Part shown: positions 44,645-52,879 of the stretch, one piece after another | Layout: each line of letters begins with the position of its first letter | Position numbering within the stretch: position 1 is the first letter of the stretch | Source: an uncultured Psychrobacter sp. | GTDB taxonomy: Bacteria > Pseudomonadota > Gammaproteobacteria > Pseudomonadales > Moraxellaceae | Assembly (NCBI RefSeq): GCF_947500265.1 | Contig: NZ_CANMRN010000008.1 | Location: forward strand, 92,363-156,362 | DNA: 64,000 bases | Reading direction: 5' to 3' | Program-made: the position numbers and the translations under genes | Notes under the pieces: generated by a model | The model's database searches: none | What the model saw: the letters and a program-made list of their open reading frames with translations, nothing else | Told to the model about the DNA's origin: nothing

Positions 44645-45460
44645 CTAGTACCGATGAATAGTCACTCCTTTAGGTAGTCGACTCATTTCCTGACGTTCAA
44701 AATCCCAATTATGACCATGCCAAAAGTGAGCAGTTTTATCATTGTCATTGAAGCCGATCATTACTATCTCTAACGGTAGTTTTGTCTTTTGAACATGGTG
44801 TAAGTATGCTCGAGCTGCCAGCATCAGCCGATATAACAGAAAACCTGATGAGGGTGCTGACGAATGAATATCGGTAAAGCATGGATAGTCAGCAACGACT
44901 TTATGATGCTCTGATAGCACACTGTGATAGGTAGGGCTTGATAATAGTTTTTGCATGTTCGAAGGAATATCTAAGATGCGATGAGCAGTGATAGGATCGT
45001 CATTAGGGCTTGGATCATCAGCTAATGTTGGAAACTGATAAGACTGGTTGCTCGTCAATATCCCTAATGGCGCGGTCTCTGACATTTGCTCCATCACTGA
45101 TATATGGTTGCTTCTAGGCGGTAGGCCAAAATGCAGCTTGCTGTCGCCAATCTGTCGAAAAAACAGCAACTTAGGCAGTAAACTAGCTAACTGATGGCTG
45201 GCAAAAAAATCAGCATGAACAAAGTGATTAAATAACACCAGTATATCATCGGGCTGTATTAGCATCTCAAGCTGCGTCGTGGTGACAGCAGGATTATTTG
45301 CAATTAGCACGACTCGTTTAGCTTCCTCTAGTGCAGTCTGTATAACAACTGGTAGTGTTAAGAAAGCAGACTTCGCTGTGCTTACGTCATTAGATATATA
45401 TCCGCTATTCTCTGATAGCGAGATACTCTGTTTAAGTGTTGGTTTTTCTGTATTAGACAT
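44645..45460 (-). CDS. Uncharacterised protein beside the glycosyltransferase cluster
   Basis: 271 residues, without signal peptide or membrane helix. After a polar N-terminus, VVLIANNPAVTTTQLEMLI and DDILVLFNHFVHADFF look like a Rossmann-type strand-helix start, followed by FFRQIGDSKLHFGLPP. The end has IVMIGFNDNDKTAHFWHGHNWDFERQEM. The overall pattern recalls GT29-like or capsule-linked proteins, but I cannot name the family. It converges on the fourth glycosyltransferase gene, so a part in the same glycan pathway is possible. Confidence 0.75.
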   Translation of the reverse strand: MSNTEKPTLKQSISLSENSGYISNDVSTAKSAFLTLPVVIQTALEEAKRVVLIANNPAVTTTQLEMLIQPDDILVLFNHFVHADFFASHQLASLLPKLLFFRQIGDSKLHFGLPPRSNHISVMEQMSETAPLGILTSNQSYQFPTLADDPSPNDDPITAHRILDIPSNMQKLLSSPTYHSVLSEHHKVVADYPCFTDIHSSAPSSGFLLYRLMLAARAYLHHVQKTKLPLEIVMIGFNDNDKTAHFWHGHNWDFERQEMSRLPKGVTIHRY

Positions 45461-46106
45461 GGCAACCTTAGTTAATGTAAACTTTTGATTGCTACTTTAG
45501 CATTATTAGCGATTTTTATAGAAAAAGCTTTACCTCTATTATACTCGGATAAAGCCTTATCTTAATAAAAGTCTGCCACTTCTTACTTATTCAACTCAAA
45601 AATCATATTTTGCCATTATTTCAATTTTCTGACCTACCAGAATGCGATAGTCGCAACATTTCATAGTAGATAAGTACTATTCGTTGGCACTTCTTCTAAA
45701 TCATATAGAAAACCTTTCTATATCACTGATACTCTAATTGAGTCATTCCTAGATGACGATTCTTTTATTTAGTAGATGATATATCATCAGCTATCTATCT
45801 CAGCTCATTGCCGTAACAACATCTTCCATTTATCTCACAATTAATCAGTAAGGAAACATAGGTTGATCTTCAGTAAGTATCATCTCTAGAGTGTTGCTAG
45901 TCTTCCGACCCTTAGCAAAAAGCTCCTAAGATTGTATTAATGGTTCAGTATCGGCTAGAAAAAGTCACCTTTCTTTAACTTTCATAAAAGTACGTAACGC
46001 TATAACTTGCTATTATCTATTTATTCAATAAAGCGAATTTCAATTCAGATATCTTTAACCATTCAATAAACACGCTTACTTATAATCAGCCTAAAAGGAC
46101 CTTACT
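45461..46106. other. 646-base gene-free stretch
   Basis: I see no supported gene, hairpin or repeat. The DNA is AT-rich and holds the promoters of the two outward-facing genes. Confidence 0.5.
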
Positions 46107-46400
46107 ATGAAAAACTTCAACATGAAAAAAATCGCTATCAGCTCACTATTGGCCGTATCTACTTGCTTTGCTATGATCGGTCCAGCGAATGCGGCCCAAC
46201 AAGTTGTCGTGGTCAAAGACAAACATCAAACAAAACAAGCGGTCGTGGTCAAAGCAAAGCCCAAAGCGAAACAAGTGGTCGTGGTTAAAGCAAAACCTAA
46301 GGCCAAGCAAGTTGTCGTAGCGAAACCTAAAGCCAAAAAAGTAATCGTTGTGAAAGACAAACATCCAGCACAAAAAATGGTCGTTGTGAAATCAAGATAG
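46107..46400 (+). CDS. Exported low-complexity Lys/Val repeat protein
   Basis: 97 residues after an AAGGAC ribosome site. The signal peptide (about 1-29) ends ANA before AQQV. The mature 68 residues are about five imperfect repeats of a 12-residue unit, VVVVKAKPKAKQ or VVVVKDKHQTKQ, with alternating hydrophobic beta-prone and strongly basic parts. There are no acidic clusters or Cys. I do not recognise a family. Such a polycation could bind nucleic acid, lipopolysaccharide or peptidoglycan, or form fibres; this is inference. Confidence 0.8.
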   Translation: MKNFNMKKIAISSLLAVSTCFAMIGPANAAQQVVVVKDKHQTKQAVVVKAKPKAKQVVVVKAKPKAKQVVVAKPKAKKVIVVKDKHPAQKMVVVKSR

Positions 46401-46447
46401 ACCAAGCAAGACCGATACCCTATACAGCTTATATAGAACCCGATATA

Positions 46448-47095
46448 TTAAGCAGAGAACACCACTACCTCATCGTCTTCCTGCCATGGCTGAAACTTAG
46501 TCATGGCTTGTACAAATAACGGGTGTTCCAACCAGTGTTGTAACCACAGCTGTAATTTCGGGTAAGGCAATTCATAAAAGACATCACGATCTACATGGGC
46601 AAATTGACGAATGAACGGCATGATACCGATATCAGCAACCGTCACGCTATTGCCTAGTAGATAGGTAGTCTTAGTCAATAAAGCTTCTAAATCCTGCAGA
46701 AAAATTTCACCTTTTTGTCGATATTCTATTTGAGTCATCTCAGGGTGACGATCGGCATACTTGTAGCGATCGAGCCACTGTTTAAACTCATTGTCGTTTT
46801 GTGCCATCAGTGCATTAGCCTCAGATGAAATCTTTTCATCTAGTAGTCCTTGAGGATCGTTTTGCTCAAGCGCCCACATCATAATTTCTGCACTCTCTTC
46901 AATGACGGTCCCATCCGCTAGCTGTAACACAGGGACTGTGCCTTTCGGACTAATCGCTAGCATCTGATCTGGCTTATTCTTTAACGTGATTTCTCGTAGC
47001 TCTACTGGTAACTCGGCGAATATTAGTCCGAGACGAGCGCGCATAGCATAAGGACAGCGACGAAAAGAGTACAAGCGAGGCAACGAGGTGTTCAT
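46448..47095 (-). CDS. Glutathione S-transferase family protein with CPYAMRAR motif
   Basis: 215 residues from ATG 47095, five bases after GGAGG. The N-domain has RLYSFRRCPYAMRARLGL, a glutaredoxin-like active-site Cys, then KGTVPVLQL (cis-Pro) and EESAEIMMWAL. The C-domain (about 85-205) is helical. The Cys suggests thiol transferase or dehydroascorbate-reductase chemistry (omega-like) rather than classical conjugation. It is probably monocistronic. Confidence 0.9.
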   Translation of the reverse strand: MNTSLPRLYSFRRCPYAMRARLGLIFAELPVELREITLKNKPDQMLAISPKGTVPVLQLADGTVIEESAEIMMWALEQNDPQGLLDEKISSEANALMAQNDNEFKQWLDRYKYADRHPEMTQIEYRQKGEIFLQDLEALLTKTTYLLGNSVTVADIGIMPFIRQFAHVDRDVFYELPYPKLQLWLQHWLEHPLFVQAMTKFQPWQEDDEVVVFSA

Positions 47096-47178
47096 AGATT
47101 CCTCCATAGTTGAATAGGAATTAAGCAATAGGTAAAAAGAAAAATTAGCAGACGCAAACCTACTGACATTAATAGTTA

Positions 47179-48789
47179 TTAAGACGCTGTTAAAGAGGTG
47201 ACAGATTCATAATTAGCTATAGTTTCTACTAACGACTTTGGCAGATAAGCATCTTTCAGGTGCGCGTGCGGATAATGCTGCTCAATCCACGATTGATAGT
47301 TATAGACAGTTAGCGTACCACAATATAATAAATATAGAACCTGTACACCGATGCTACGCGACAGACCCATCACGCAATGGAAATTGATAAGCGTGATGAG
47401 GCTACCCTCTACCTGACTACCCTCTACCCAACTCTCATTATTAGCGGTTATCGGTTGTGTCTCTGCCGATTGTATCAATGCTTCAATTTGTTTAAATAGA
47501 TTAATATAGTCTTGGAGCGATACGTCATTTAATGGCTGCAAATCCAACAAAGGCAAATACAAATAATGAACAATAGCATTCATGCTACCGTTAGCAGCTA
47601 TTTCAAGATTATGGGCGTGGCTAGATATCTCAGCCGCCAAATCAACAACGATAATCTGATAATGAACTGAGGTCCGATTGCTTTCTAACGGACTTCTCAA
47701 TTCTAATGAGCTGGAGACAAACAACCAGTACGTTAAATGACTACTTAGATCCGTCTGCATCAATCGAGGTGAAGCAACAACTTTGACCTTGTCATTAATA
47801 GCATATGGCGTGAGTGAATACTTTTGACTTTTGGAGAAAACTTTAAAATACCACTGTCCCAAAAATGACATGCCATTGTAAATAATAATGATTGGTGCAA
47901 ACTTCATCCAAGTATATACCGTGAGTCGACCGCTACTGGATTTTTGAAACCAGCGTATATCCCGTATTGGCTTGTCCTGTTGATAGGCCAAAGCCAACAT
48001 TGTAAAACTGATCAACCAATATGAAGCAATAATAAGAGCTAAAGGTTCTATAGACTCAAACGCTATCATACTCATATTAGCAAAGTAAAACCCTGCTATA
48101 GCTATCAATAAGAATCCTATTACTCCTAGTGTTAGATGCTTGATTACCAGTGCATTACGGATTCGATTTGAGAGTATCAGCACCGTAAAGGCTAACACTG
48201 CCCCGCCGAACATATCTAGCAAATGATGTTGATACGTCAACACTGTCGATAGGGCAATCAATGTACATATGCCAGTCAGCAACAATCGATAAAGCATTAA
48301 AACCCATCTCTTTTTAGACGCTACAACATCCCATAAAGATACGCCAAGCAACATGGCATAACTGACATGCAACGATGGCAACTGATTAAATGGCTTGTCC
48401 ACCAACTGTAAAAACTGGTAACCAAACTGCGTCCAATCATCAGGTGTTGGCCGATTGTATGAGAAACGAGCGGGATAGAGATAGAAAATCAAACAGGCGA
48501 AAACGGTCGCCAAAATTAGACGATAGAACAGTAAAGATAACTGTATAGACGTACGTACTAAAAAAAAGCTAATAACAAATAAAACTAACGACCAGCTATA
48601 AGGAACAATCATAGCGGGAATGAAAGGAATTATGCTGTCAAATGGTGTGGCAAGATTATGAATTTGCGATGGGTAGAGTGTATATAAAGATACGCTATAA
48701 ACAGTCGTCAAATTATAAAGCAAATAAAATATCGATAACGCAAGACCTAGGTGTTTGAATCTAGTTAAATTTGATGGGGTTTGCAACAC
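47179..48789 (-). CDS. PAP2 / dual-specificity phosphatase fusion membrane protein (YnbD-like)
   Basis: 536 residues. The N-terminal part (about 1-300) has several membrane helices and PAP2 lipid phosphatase residues in QLPSLHVSYAMLLG and HHLLDMFGGAVL. The C-terminal part (about 310-536) ends in a cytoplasmic domain with HCVMGLSRS, an exact C-x5-R phosphatase loop (Cys472, Arg478). This is the layout of E. coli YnbD-type proteins. It may dephosphorylate a lipid intermediate and regulate it through the second phosphatase. It neighbours the glycan cluster, about 2.6 kb away. Confidence 0.82.
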   Translation of the reverse strand: MLQTPSNLTRFKHLGLALSIFYLLYNLTTVYSVSLYTLYPSQIHNLATPFDSIIPFIPAMIVPYSWSLVLFVISFFLVRTSIQLSLLFYRLILATVFACLIFYLYPARFSYNRPTPDDWTQFGYQFLQLVDKPFNQLPSLHVSYAMLLGVSLWDVVASKKRWVLMLYRLLLTGICTLIALSTVLTYQHHLLDMFGGAVLAFTVLILSNRIRNALVIKHLTLGVIGFLLIAIAGFYFANMSMIAFESIEPLALIIASYWLISFTMLALAYQQDKPIRDIRWFQKSSSGRLTVYTWMKFAPIIIIYNGMSFLGQWYFKVFSKSQKYSLTPYAINDKVKVVASPRLMQTDLSSHLTYWLFVSSSLELRSPLESNRTSVHYQIIVVDLAAEISSHAHNLEIAANGSMNAIVHYLYLPLLDLQPLNDVSLQDYINLFKQIEALIQSAETQPITANNESWVEGSQVEGSLITLINFHCVMGLSRSIGVQVLYLLYCGTLTVYNYQSWIEQHYPHAHLKDAYLPKSLVETIANYESVTSLTAS

Positions 48790-48964
48790 CTAGTACCTCG
48801 TTTGGCTATTGAATAAACATTTCAAAAAACTTTGGCAATATAATCATAGTTAAAGTTGTCATAATAGCAACTTATTGTTGGCTAAAAACTGCCCAAACCC
48901 ATTGGAAATACAGTGATTTTGAACTTATACTTGACTATTTTCCGGACTTAGAAGGATTTGAGAA

Positions 48965-49981
48965 ATGCAGTTTTTGAGGATGATAAGTCAGCAGTTGAGT
49001 CGATTTACGGCATTGGTTATTATTTTAGCGGCCGCAGTGACATTTATAGAGCCTGCGACTTTTTCTTGGGTGACAGGTGATACCCAAGTCATCGTTCTGG
49101 GTGTCATTATGCTCGCAATGGGTATGACACTAGGTAAAGAAGACTATAAGGTGTTGGCCCAGCGCCCGCTTGATATTTTTATCGGTTCAATTATTCAATA
49201 TACCATTATGCCGATATTAGCGATTAGCGTGGCTAGATTGTTTGATTTATCGCCTGGGCTGACACTGGGTCTAGTATTGGTTGGTACTTGTCCTGGTGGT
49301 GTGTCTTCAAACATTATGAGCTACCTTGCCAAAGGTGATGTAGCATTTTCGGTAGGTATGACCACCGTATCGACCATCATTGCACCGTTAGTGACGCCAC
49401 TTTGGCTCAATTATTTGGTTGGTCAGTCTGTAGAAATGGATGGCTGGGGTATGTTCCGCTTTATGCTACTAGTGACATTATTGCCAGTCGCTATCGGCTC
49501 TATGTTAAACATACTATTTCAAAACAAACACTGGTTTAATGATGTACGTGCGGTGATGCCAGGTGTGGCTGTACTGGCCTTCGCCGCTATCGTCGGTGGC
49601 GTTGCCGCTGTATTTGGTGATCAGTTCTTGCAGTCAGGGCTAGTCGTTATCTTAGCCATTGCGGTACACAATATCGTCGGCTATATATTGGGCTACTACT
49701 CAGGGGCCTTATTTGGTATGAGCAAACCCAAAAAACGCACCATATCTATCGAGGTTGGCGTACAAAATGCAGGTCTGGCCACGGGCTTAAGCACGAAATT
49801 TTTCCCTGGTAATGCAGAGTCCGCCATCGCTGCCGCCGTTGCTTGTATTTGGCACTCTGTTTCTGGCTCTATATTGGCCAATATCTTCGCTTGGTGGGAT
49901 AAGCGTCAGGAAGCGAAAAATCCTACTGTCATCGAGACTGAAGAGACTGTAGAGCTTGGTAAACCAATTAGAAATCATTAG
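48965..49981 (+). CDS. Bile acid:sodium symporter (BASS) family transporter
   Basis: 338 residues after an AAGGA site. About nine membrane helices. Family motifs: LGVIMLAMGMTLGKEDY (near 50-66), GTCPGGVSSNIMSYLAKGDVAFSVGMTTVST, and EVGVQNAGLATGLSTKFFPG. The last helix is followed by a charged tail. It moves an organic acid with sodium; BASS members also carry pantoate, pyruvate or 2-keto acids, so the name should not be read as a substrate. A homologous gene lies in the operon at 51992. Confidence 0.9.
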   Translation: MQFLRMISQQLSRFTALVIILAAAVTFIEPATFSWVTGDTQVIVLGVIMLAMGMTLGKEDYKVLAQRPLDIFIGSIIQYTIMPILAISVARLFDLSPGLTLGLVLVGTCPGGVSSNIMSYLAKGDVAFSVGMTTVSTIIAPLVTPLWLNYLVGQSVEMDGWGMFRFMLLVTLLPVAIGSMLNILFQNKHWFNDVRAVMPGVAVLAFAAIVGGVAAVFGDQFLQSGLVVILAIAVHNIVGYILGYYSGALFGMSKPKKRTISIEVGVQNAGLATGLSTKFFPGNAESAIAAAVACIWHSVSGSILANIFAWWDKRQEAKNPTVIETEETVELGKPIRNH

Positions 49982-50063
49982 TACCGAGAAAGGTAATACT
50001 CAGTAAGATAATACTGAGCTAGGTGATATTGAACTAGTTAGTAAAGCTAAAGCGCTATGAGTT

Positions 50064-50103
50064 AAAACACTATGCTAGATTATTGTTTCTAGCATAGTGT
50101 TTT
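50064..50103. terminator. Long perfect hairpin, bidirectional terminator
   Basis: AAAACACTATGCTAG pairs perfectly over 15 bases with CTAGCATAGTGTTTT around a 10-base loop. It lies between the convergent BASS and SDR genes. Fragments of the same sequence (AGCATAGTATTTTT, AGCATAGCACT) recur up to 50162, as if copies of the arm had been duplicated. Confidence 0.8.
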
Positions 50104-50215
50104 CTAATAAAGCACCTTCAAATATAGCGCTCTTCAGCATAGTATTTTTAGCATAGCACTATCGACAATTTGCATGAACTACTAGCCTCTCTTCTAGGTT
50201 CTCACTTAACGTAGT

Positions 50216-51019
50216 CTACCGTAACTCATTTCCAAAACGTTTACGCACCTGACGCAAATATAAAGCTGGCGCAATACGCCACAGTAAACTACCAAAGCGC
50301 GAGATAGGGTCCGGCAATATCCAACGTTTGCGCCGCTGCAAACCTTGATCGATCTGTTCGGCCATCCATTCAGCACTACGTATATTACCGATCGTTGAGC
50401 GTGGATGCTTTGCGACACTGCCATCACGGCCGAGCGCGTGGTTCTCGATAGGTGTATCAAGAAAGCTGGGATAGACCATAAGAATATGTATACCCTCAGA
50501 CTCTAGCTCCAAGCGCAGTACTTCAAAGAACTGTGTCAGCGCCCCTTTTGCCGCACAATATGCTGCCCGTCCAGGAACGGGCATCCAGCCAGCCATTGAG
50601 CCGATACAGATAATTTGACCTTTAGATTCTCTTAGCATCGGTAGCGCAGCCATGGTCAGCTCCACTGCTCCTTGCCAATCTACCGCCATAACTTTGCGGA
50701 ACACTGCAGGATCAGTCTGATGTGCTGGTGATCGATGGGTAATCCCAGCATTGTTAACCAATAGATCAAGACGGCCAAAGCGTTCGCTAATTTTCTCAAT
50801 AAGCGCAGCAATATCATCAGCTTGAGTGATATCAGTGACGACTGTCATGACTCTAGCAGAGTCCGCTAACTCACGAGCGCGGGCGATCAGCGCTTGCTCA
50901 TCTATATCAGCGAGTACTAAGTGATGTCCAGCAGCATACCAGTGCTGTGCCATTGCCCAACCAAGTCCTGATGCAGCACCAGTGATTAAAGTAACATTTA
51001 TTGATGACATTGGTGGCAT
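50216..51019 (-). CDS. SDR-family oxidoreductase, classical
   Basis: 267 residues from ATG 51019, ten bases after GGGAG; an upstream TTG at 51040 is less likely. Features: TGAASGLGWAMA cofactor loop (about 13-24), NNAG (about 89-92), Ser in CIGSMAGW and the catalytic YCAAK (about 154-158). It is the last gene of a four-gene operon, 17 bases after the extended SDR stop codon. Probable substrates are hydroxy or keto groups on a hydrophobic compound, judged from the operon's FMO and transporter. Confidence 0.9.
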   Translation of the reverse strand: MPPMSSINVTLITGAASGLGWAMAQHWYAAGHHLVLADIDEQALIARARELADSARVMTVVTDITQADDIAALIEKISERFGRLDLLVNNAGITHRSPAHQTDPAVFRKVMAVDWQGAVELTMAALPMLRESKGQIICIGSMAGWMPVPGRAAYCAAKGALTQFFEVLRLELESEGIHILMVYPSFLDTPIENHALGRDGSVAKHPRSTIGNIRSAEWMAEQIDQGLQRRKRWILPDPISRFGSLLWRIAPALYLRQVRKRFGNELR

Positions 51020-51036
51020 TGATGATTTTCTCCCTA

Positions 51037-51999
51037 TCAAGGTTTACGCAATCCATTGCATTCGATGAAATACTCGAAGGTTTCAGCAGACGTTTTTGCC
51101 AAAGAGTAACCAAACTCTTCTTTGAGTCGCCTGTTACTCAGTACTGGGCGATAACGCAAAAAATTAACCTGTTCTGGTCCTGTTGGCTTACCGGCCCACT
51201 TTGCCACCTGTAAGCCAGCTTTAACCAAACCCACTGGCAGGGTCAATAGCGGTTTATTAAGTCGGTTTGCGATATCCCTCATCGTCAGTGCGCCATCGCC
51301 TGCCATGTTGTAGATGCCAGTTTTATCCTCGCGAATACCTATTTCCATAGCACCAATCACATCTTGATCCCAAATAAACACAAAGGGCGACTCACTGCCT
51401 TTGAGCGCAAGCACACGTGGTGCCATAAACAGACTGGTAATTTGATTGCGCGTATCAGCGCCTAGTACGGTGCCAGGTCGAAAGATCAGCTGCTGTAATT
51501 GTGGATGCTGCTCGCGAAAATCTGCAAGCATTTCCTCGACTTGTCTTTTGTGATCCGAGTAGGCAAACTCAGGATTACCGCGTAGTGCATCTTGCTCATC
51601 AATCCATTCAGGATTGTCAGCATGATAGCCGTAGGCAGCACCCGAACTGGTGAGTGTTATATGTGCAATATTTGCTTTGATGCAGCAATCGAGTACGTTG
51701 CGCGTGCCATTGACATCGATATCATAGTCACGAGCACGATCTTTTGACGCTTGTAAGATAGATGCGAGATGCACGACATGGGTGATATCCTCTTCTTTTA
51801 GTAGCGCTGCCAAACTCTCATCACGCACATCTAATACGTGAATTGGAAAGTCTAGGTCATCGCGCTTGCGAATATCTGTGCCTACTACATGATAATGAGC
51901 AGCCAGACGATTGCCCAACTGATGGCCGATGTAACCTGCAGCACCAGTGATTAATATACGTTTATTCATTATGCTTTCATTCGTTACGCTTTTATTCAT
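51037..51999 (-). CDS. NAD-dependent epimerase/dehydratase-like extended SDR
   Basis: 320 residues if ATG 51999 is used, which overlaps the previous gene's stop by 8 bases (ATGAATAA); ATG 51969 gives 310 residues and starts MNKRILITG. Neither has a strong site. The cofactor motif is ITGAAGYIGHQLG and the active site shows SSGAAYG, with YSDHK as the YxxxK. It may act on a sterol-like or sugar substrate; the context of FMO and BASS favours a hydrophobic metabolite. Confidence 0.88.
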   Translation of the reverse strand: MNKSVTNESIMNKRILITGAAGYIGHQLGNRLAAHYHVVGTDIRKRDDLDFPIHVLDVRDESLAALLKEEDITHVVHLASILQASKDRARDYDIDVNGTRNVLDCCIKANIAHITLTSSGAAYGYHADNPEWIDEQDALRGNPEFAYSDHKRQVEEMLADFREQHPQLQQLIFRPGTVLGADTRNQITSLFMAPRVLALKGSESPFVFIWDQDVIGAMEIGIREDKTGIYNMAGDGALTMRDIANRLNKPLLTLPVGLVKAGLQVAKWAGKPTGPEQVNFLRYRPVLSNRRLKEEFGYSLAKTSAETFEYFIECNGLRKP

Positions 52000-52879
52000 A
52001 GGGTATCCGTGCCCAAATTTGTGAAAGTGTCAGTCCTGACACCAAATGCCATACACCCCAGAACGCCGTGATCAGCATCATGCCACCTGCCTCTGAGAAA
52101 AAAGTAAATAAAATAACCAATCCTAGCCCTGAGTTTTGTATTCCTACTTCTAAAGTCACCGCGCGACGATCAGTGACTGGCAACTTGAGCATCAGCCCCA
52201 TGCCATAACCTAAAGAAAGTGCCAATAAGTTATGACCAACGACCAGCCAAAAAAAGCTATGAAAACGCTCTAAAAATAGCGCGAAATTGCTAGAAAAAGC
52301 GATTGCCACAAAAGCCATTAGTACAAGCAATGAGAAAATACGTAGCGGTTTTTGGATACGTACAACCAGATCGGGCAAGCGTCGTCCTGTTACCATCCCT
52401 AGTACTAAAGGTAACGCTAGCACTAATAGAACCAGTATCAGAATACTGCTAGGCTCAATCGTTATCCTTGTCAGATACTCACGCGTGTGTGGGTTAAGCC
52501 AACCATAAAAGGCAAAATTGACTGGTGTTAATATAGCTGCAGCGAGGCTTGATACCGCTGTCATACTGACTGACACCGCGACATTACCGCGTGCCAGCCA
52601 AGTCATAATGTTAGAAAAACTACCACCTGGGCAAGACGCGACCAAAATCATTCCTAGTGCCAACTCAGGATCAATATTCAACGCCCACGTAAACAGACAC
52701 GTGGCTAGGGGCAATAGAAAGAATTGAGCGAACAGACCCGCTATCGGCGCAATGGGAGACAAAACGATACGCTTAAAATCTTCGAGGCGTAAGCTCAATG
52801 ACACGCCGAACATCATTAGCGCCAAGATCAGATTAAGCAGAATTAAGCTCCGTGGCTCAAACGCCACTGCCGCTATCAT
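51992..52879 (-). CDS. Bile acid:sodium symporter (BASS) family transporter, operon copy
   Basis: 295 residues with about nine helices. Motifs parallel the gene at 48965: LALMMFGVSLSLRLEDFKRIV, ASCPGGSFSNIMTWLARGNVAVSVSMTAVSS, and EVGIQNSGLGLVI. It begins within the FMO gene's stop (ATGA overlap) and its end overlaps the next gene, so all are translated together. It could import the compound oxidised by the FMO and SDR enzymes. Confidence 0.9.
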   Translation of the reverse strand: MIAAVAFEPRSLILLNLILALMMFGVSLSLRLEDFKRIVLSPIAPIAGLFAQFFLLPLATCLFTWALNIDPELALGMILVASCPGGSFSNIMTWLARGNVAVSVSMTAVSSLAAAILTPVNFAFYGWLNPHTREYLTRITIEPSSILILVLLVLALPLVLGMVTGRRLPDLVVRIQKPLRIFSLLVLMAFVAIAFSSNFALFLERFHSFFWLVVGHNLLALSLGYGMGLMLKLPVTDRRAVTLEVGIQNSGLGLVILFTFFSEAGGMMLITAFWGVWHLVSGLTLSQIWARIPYE

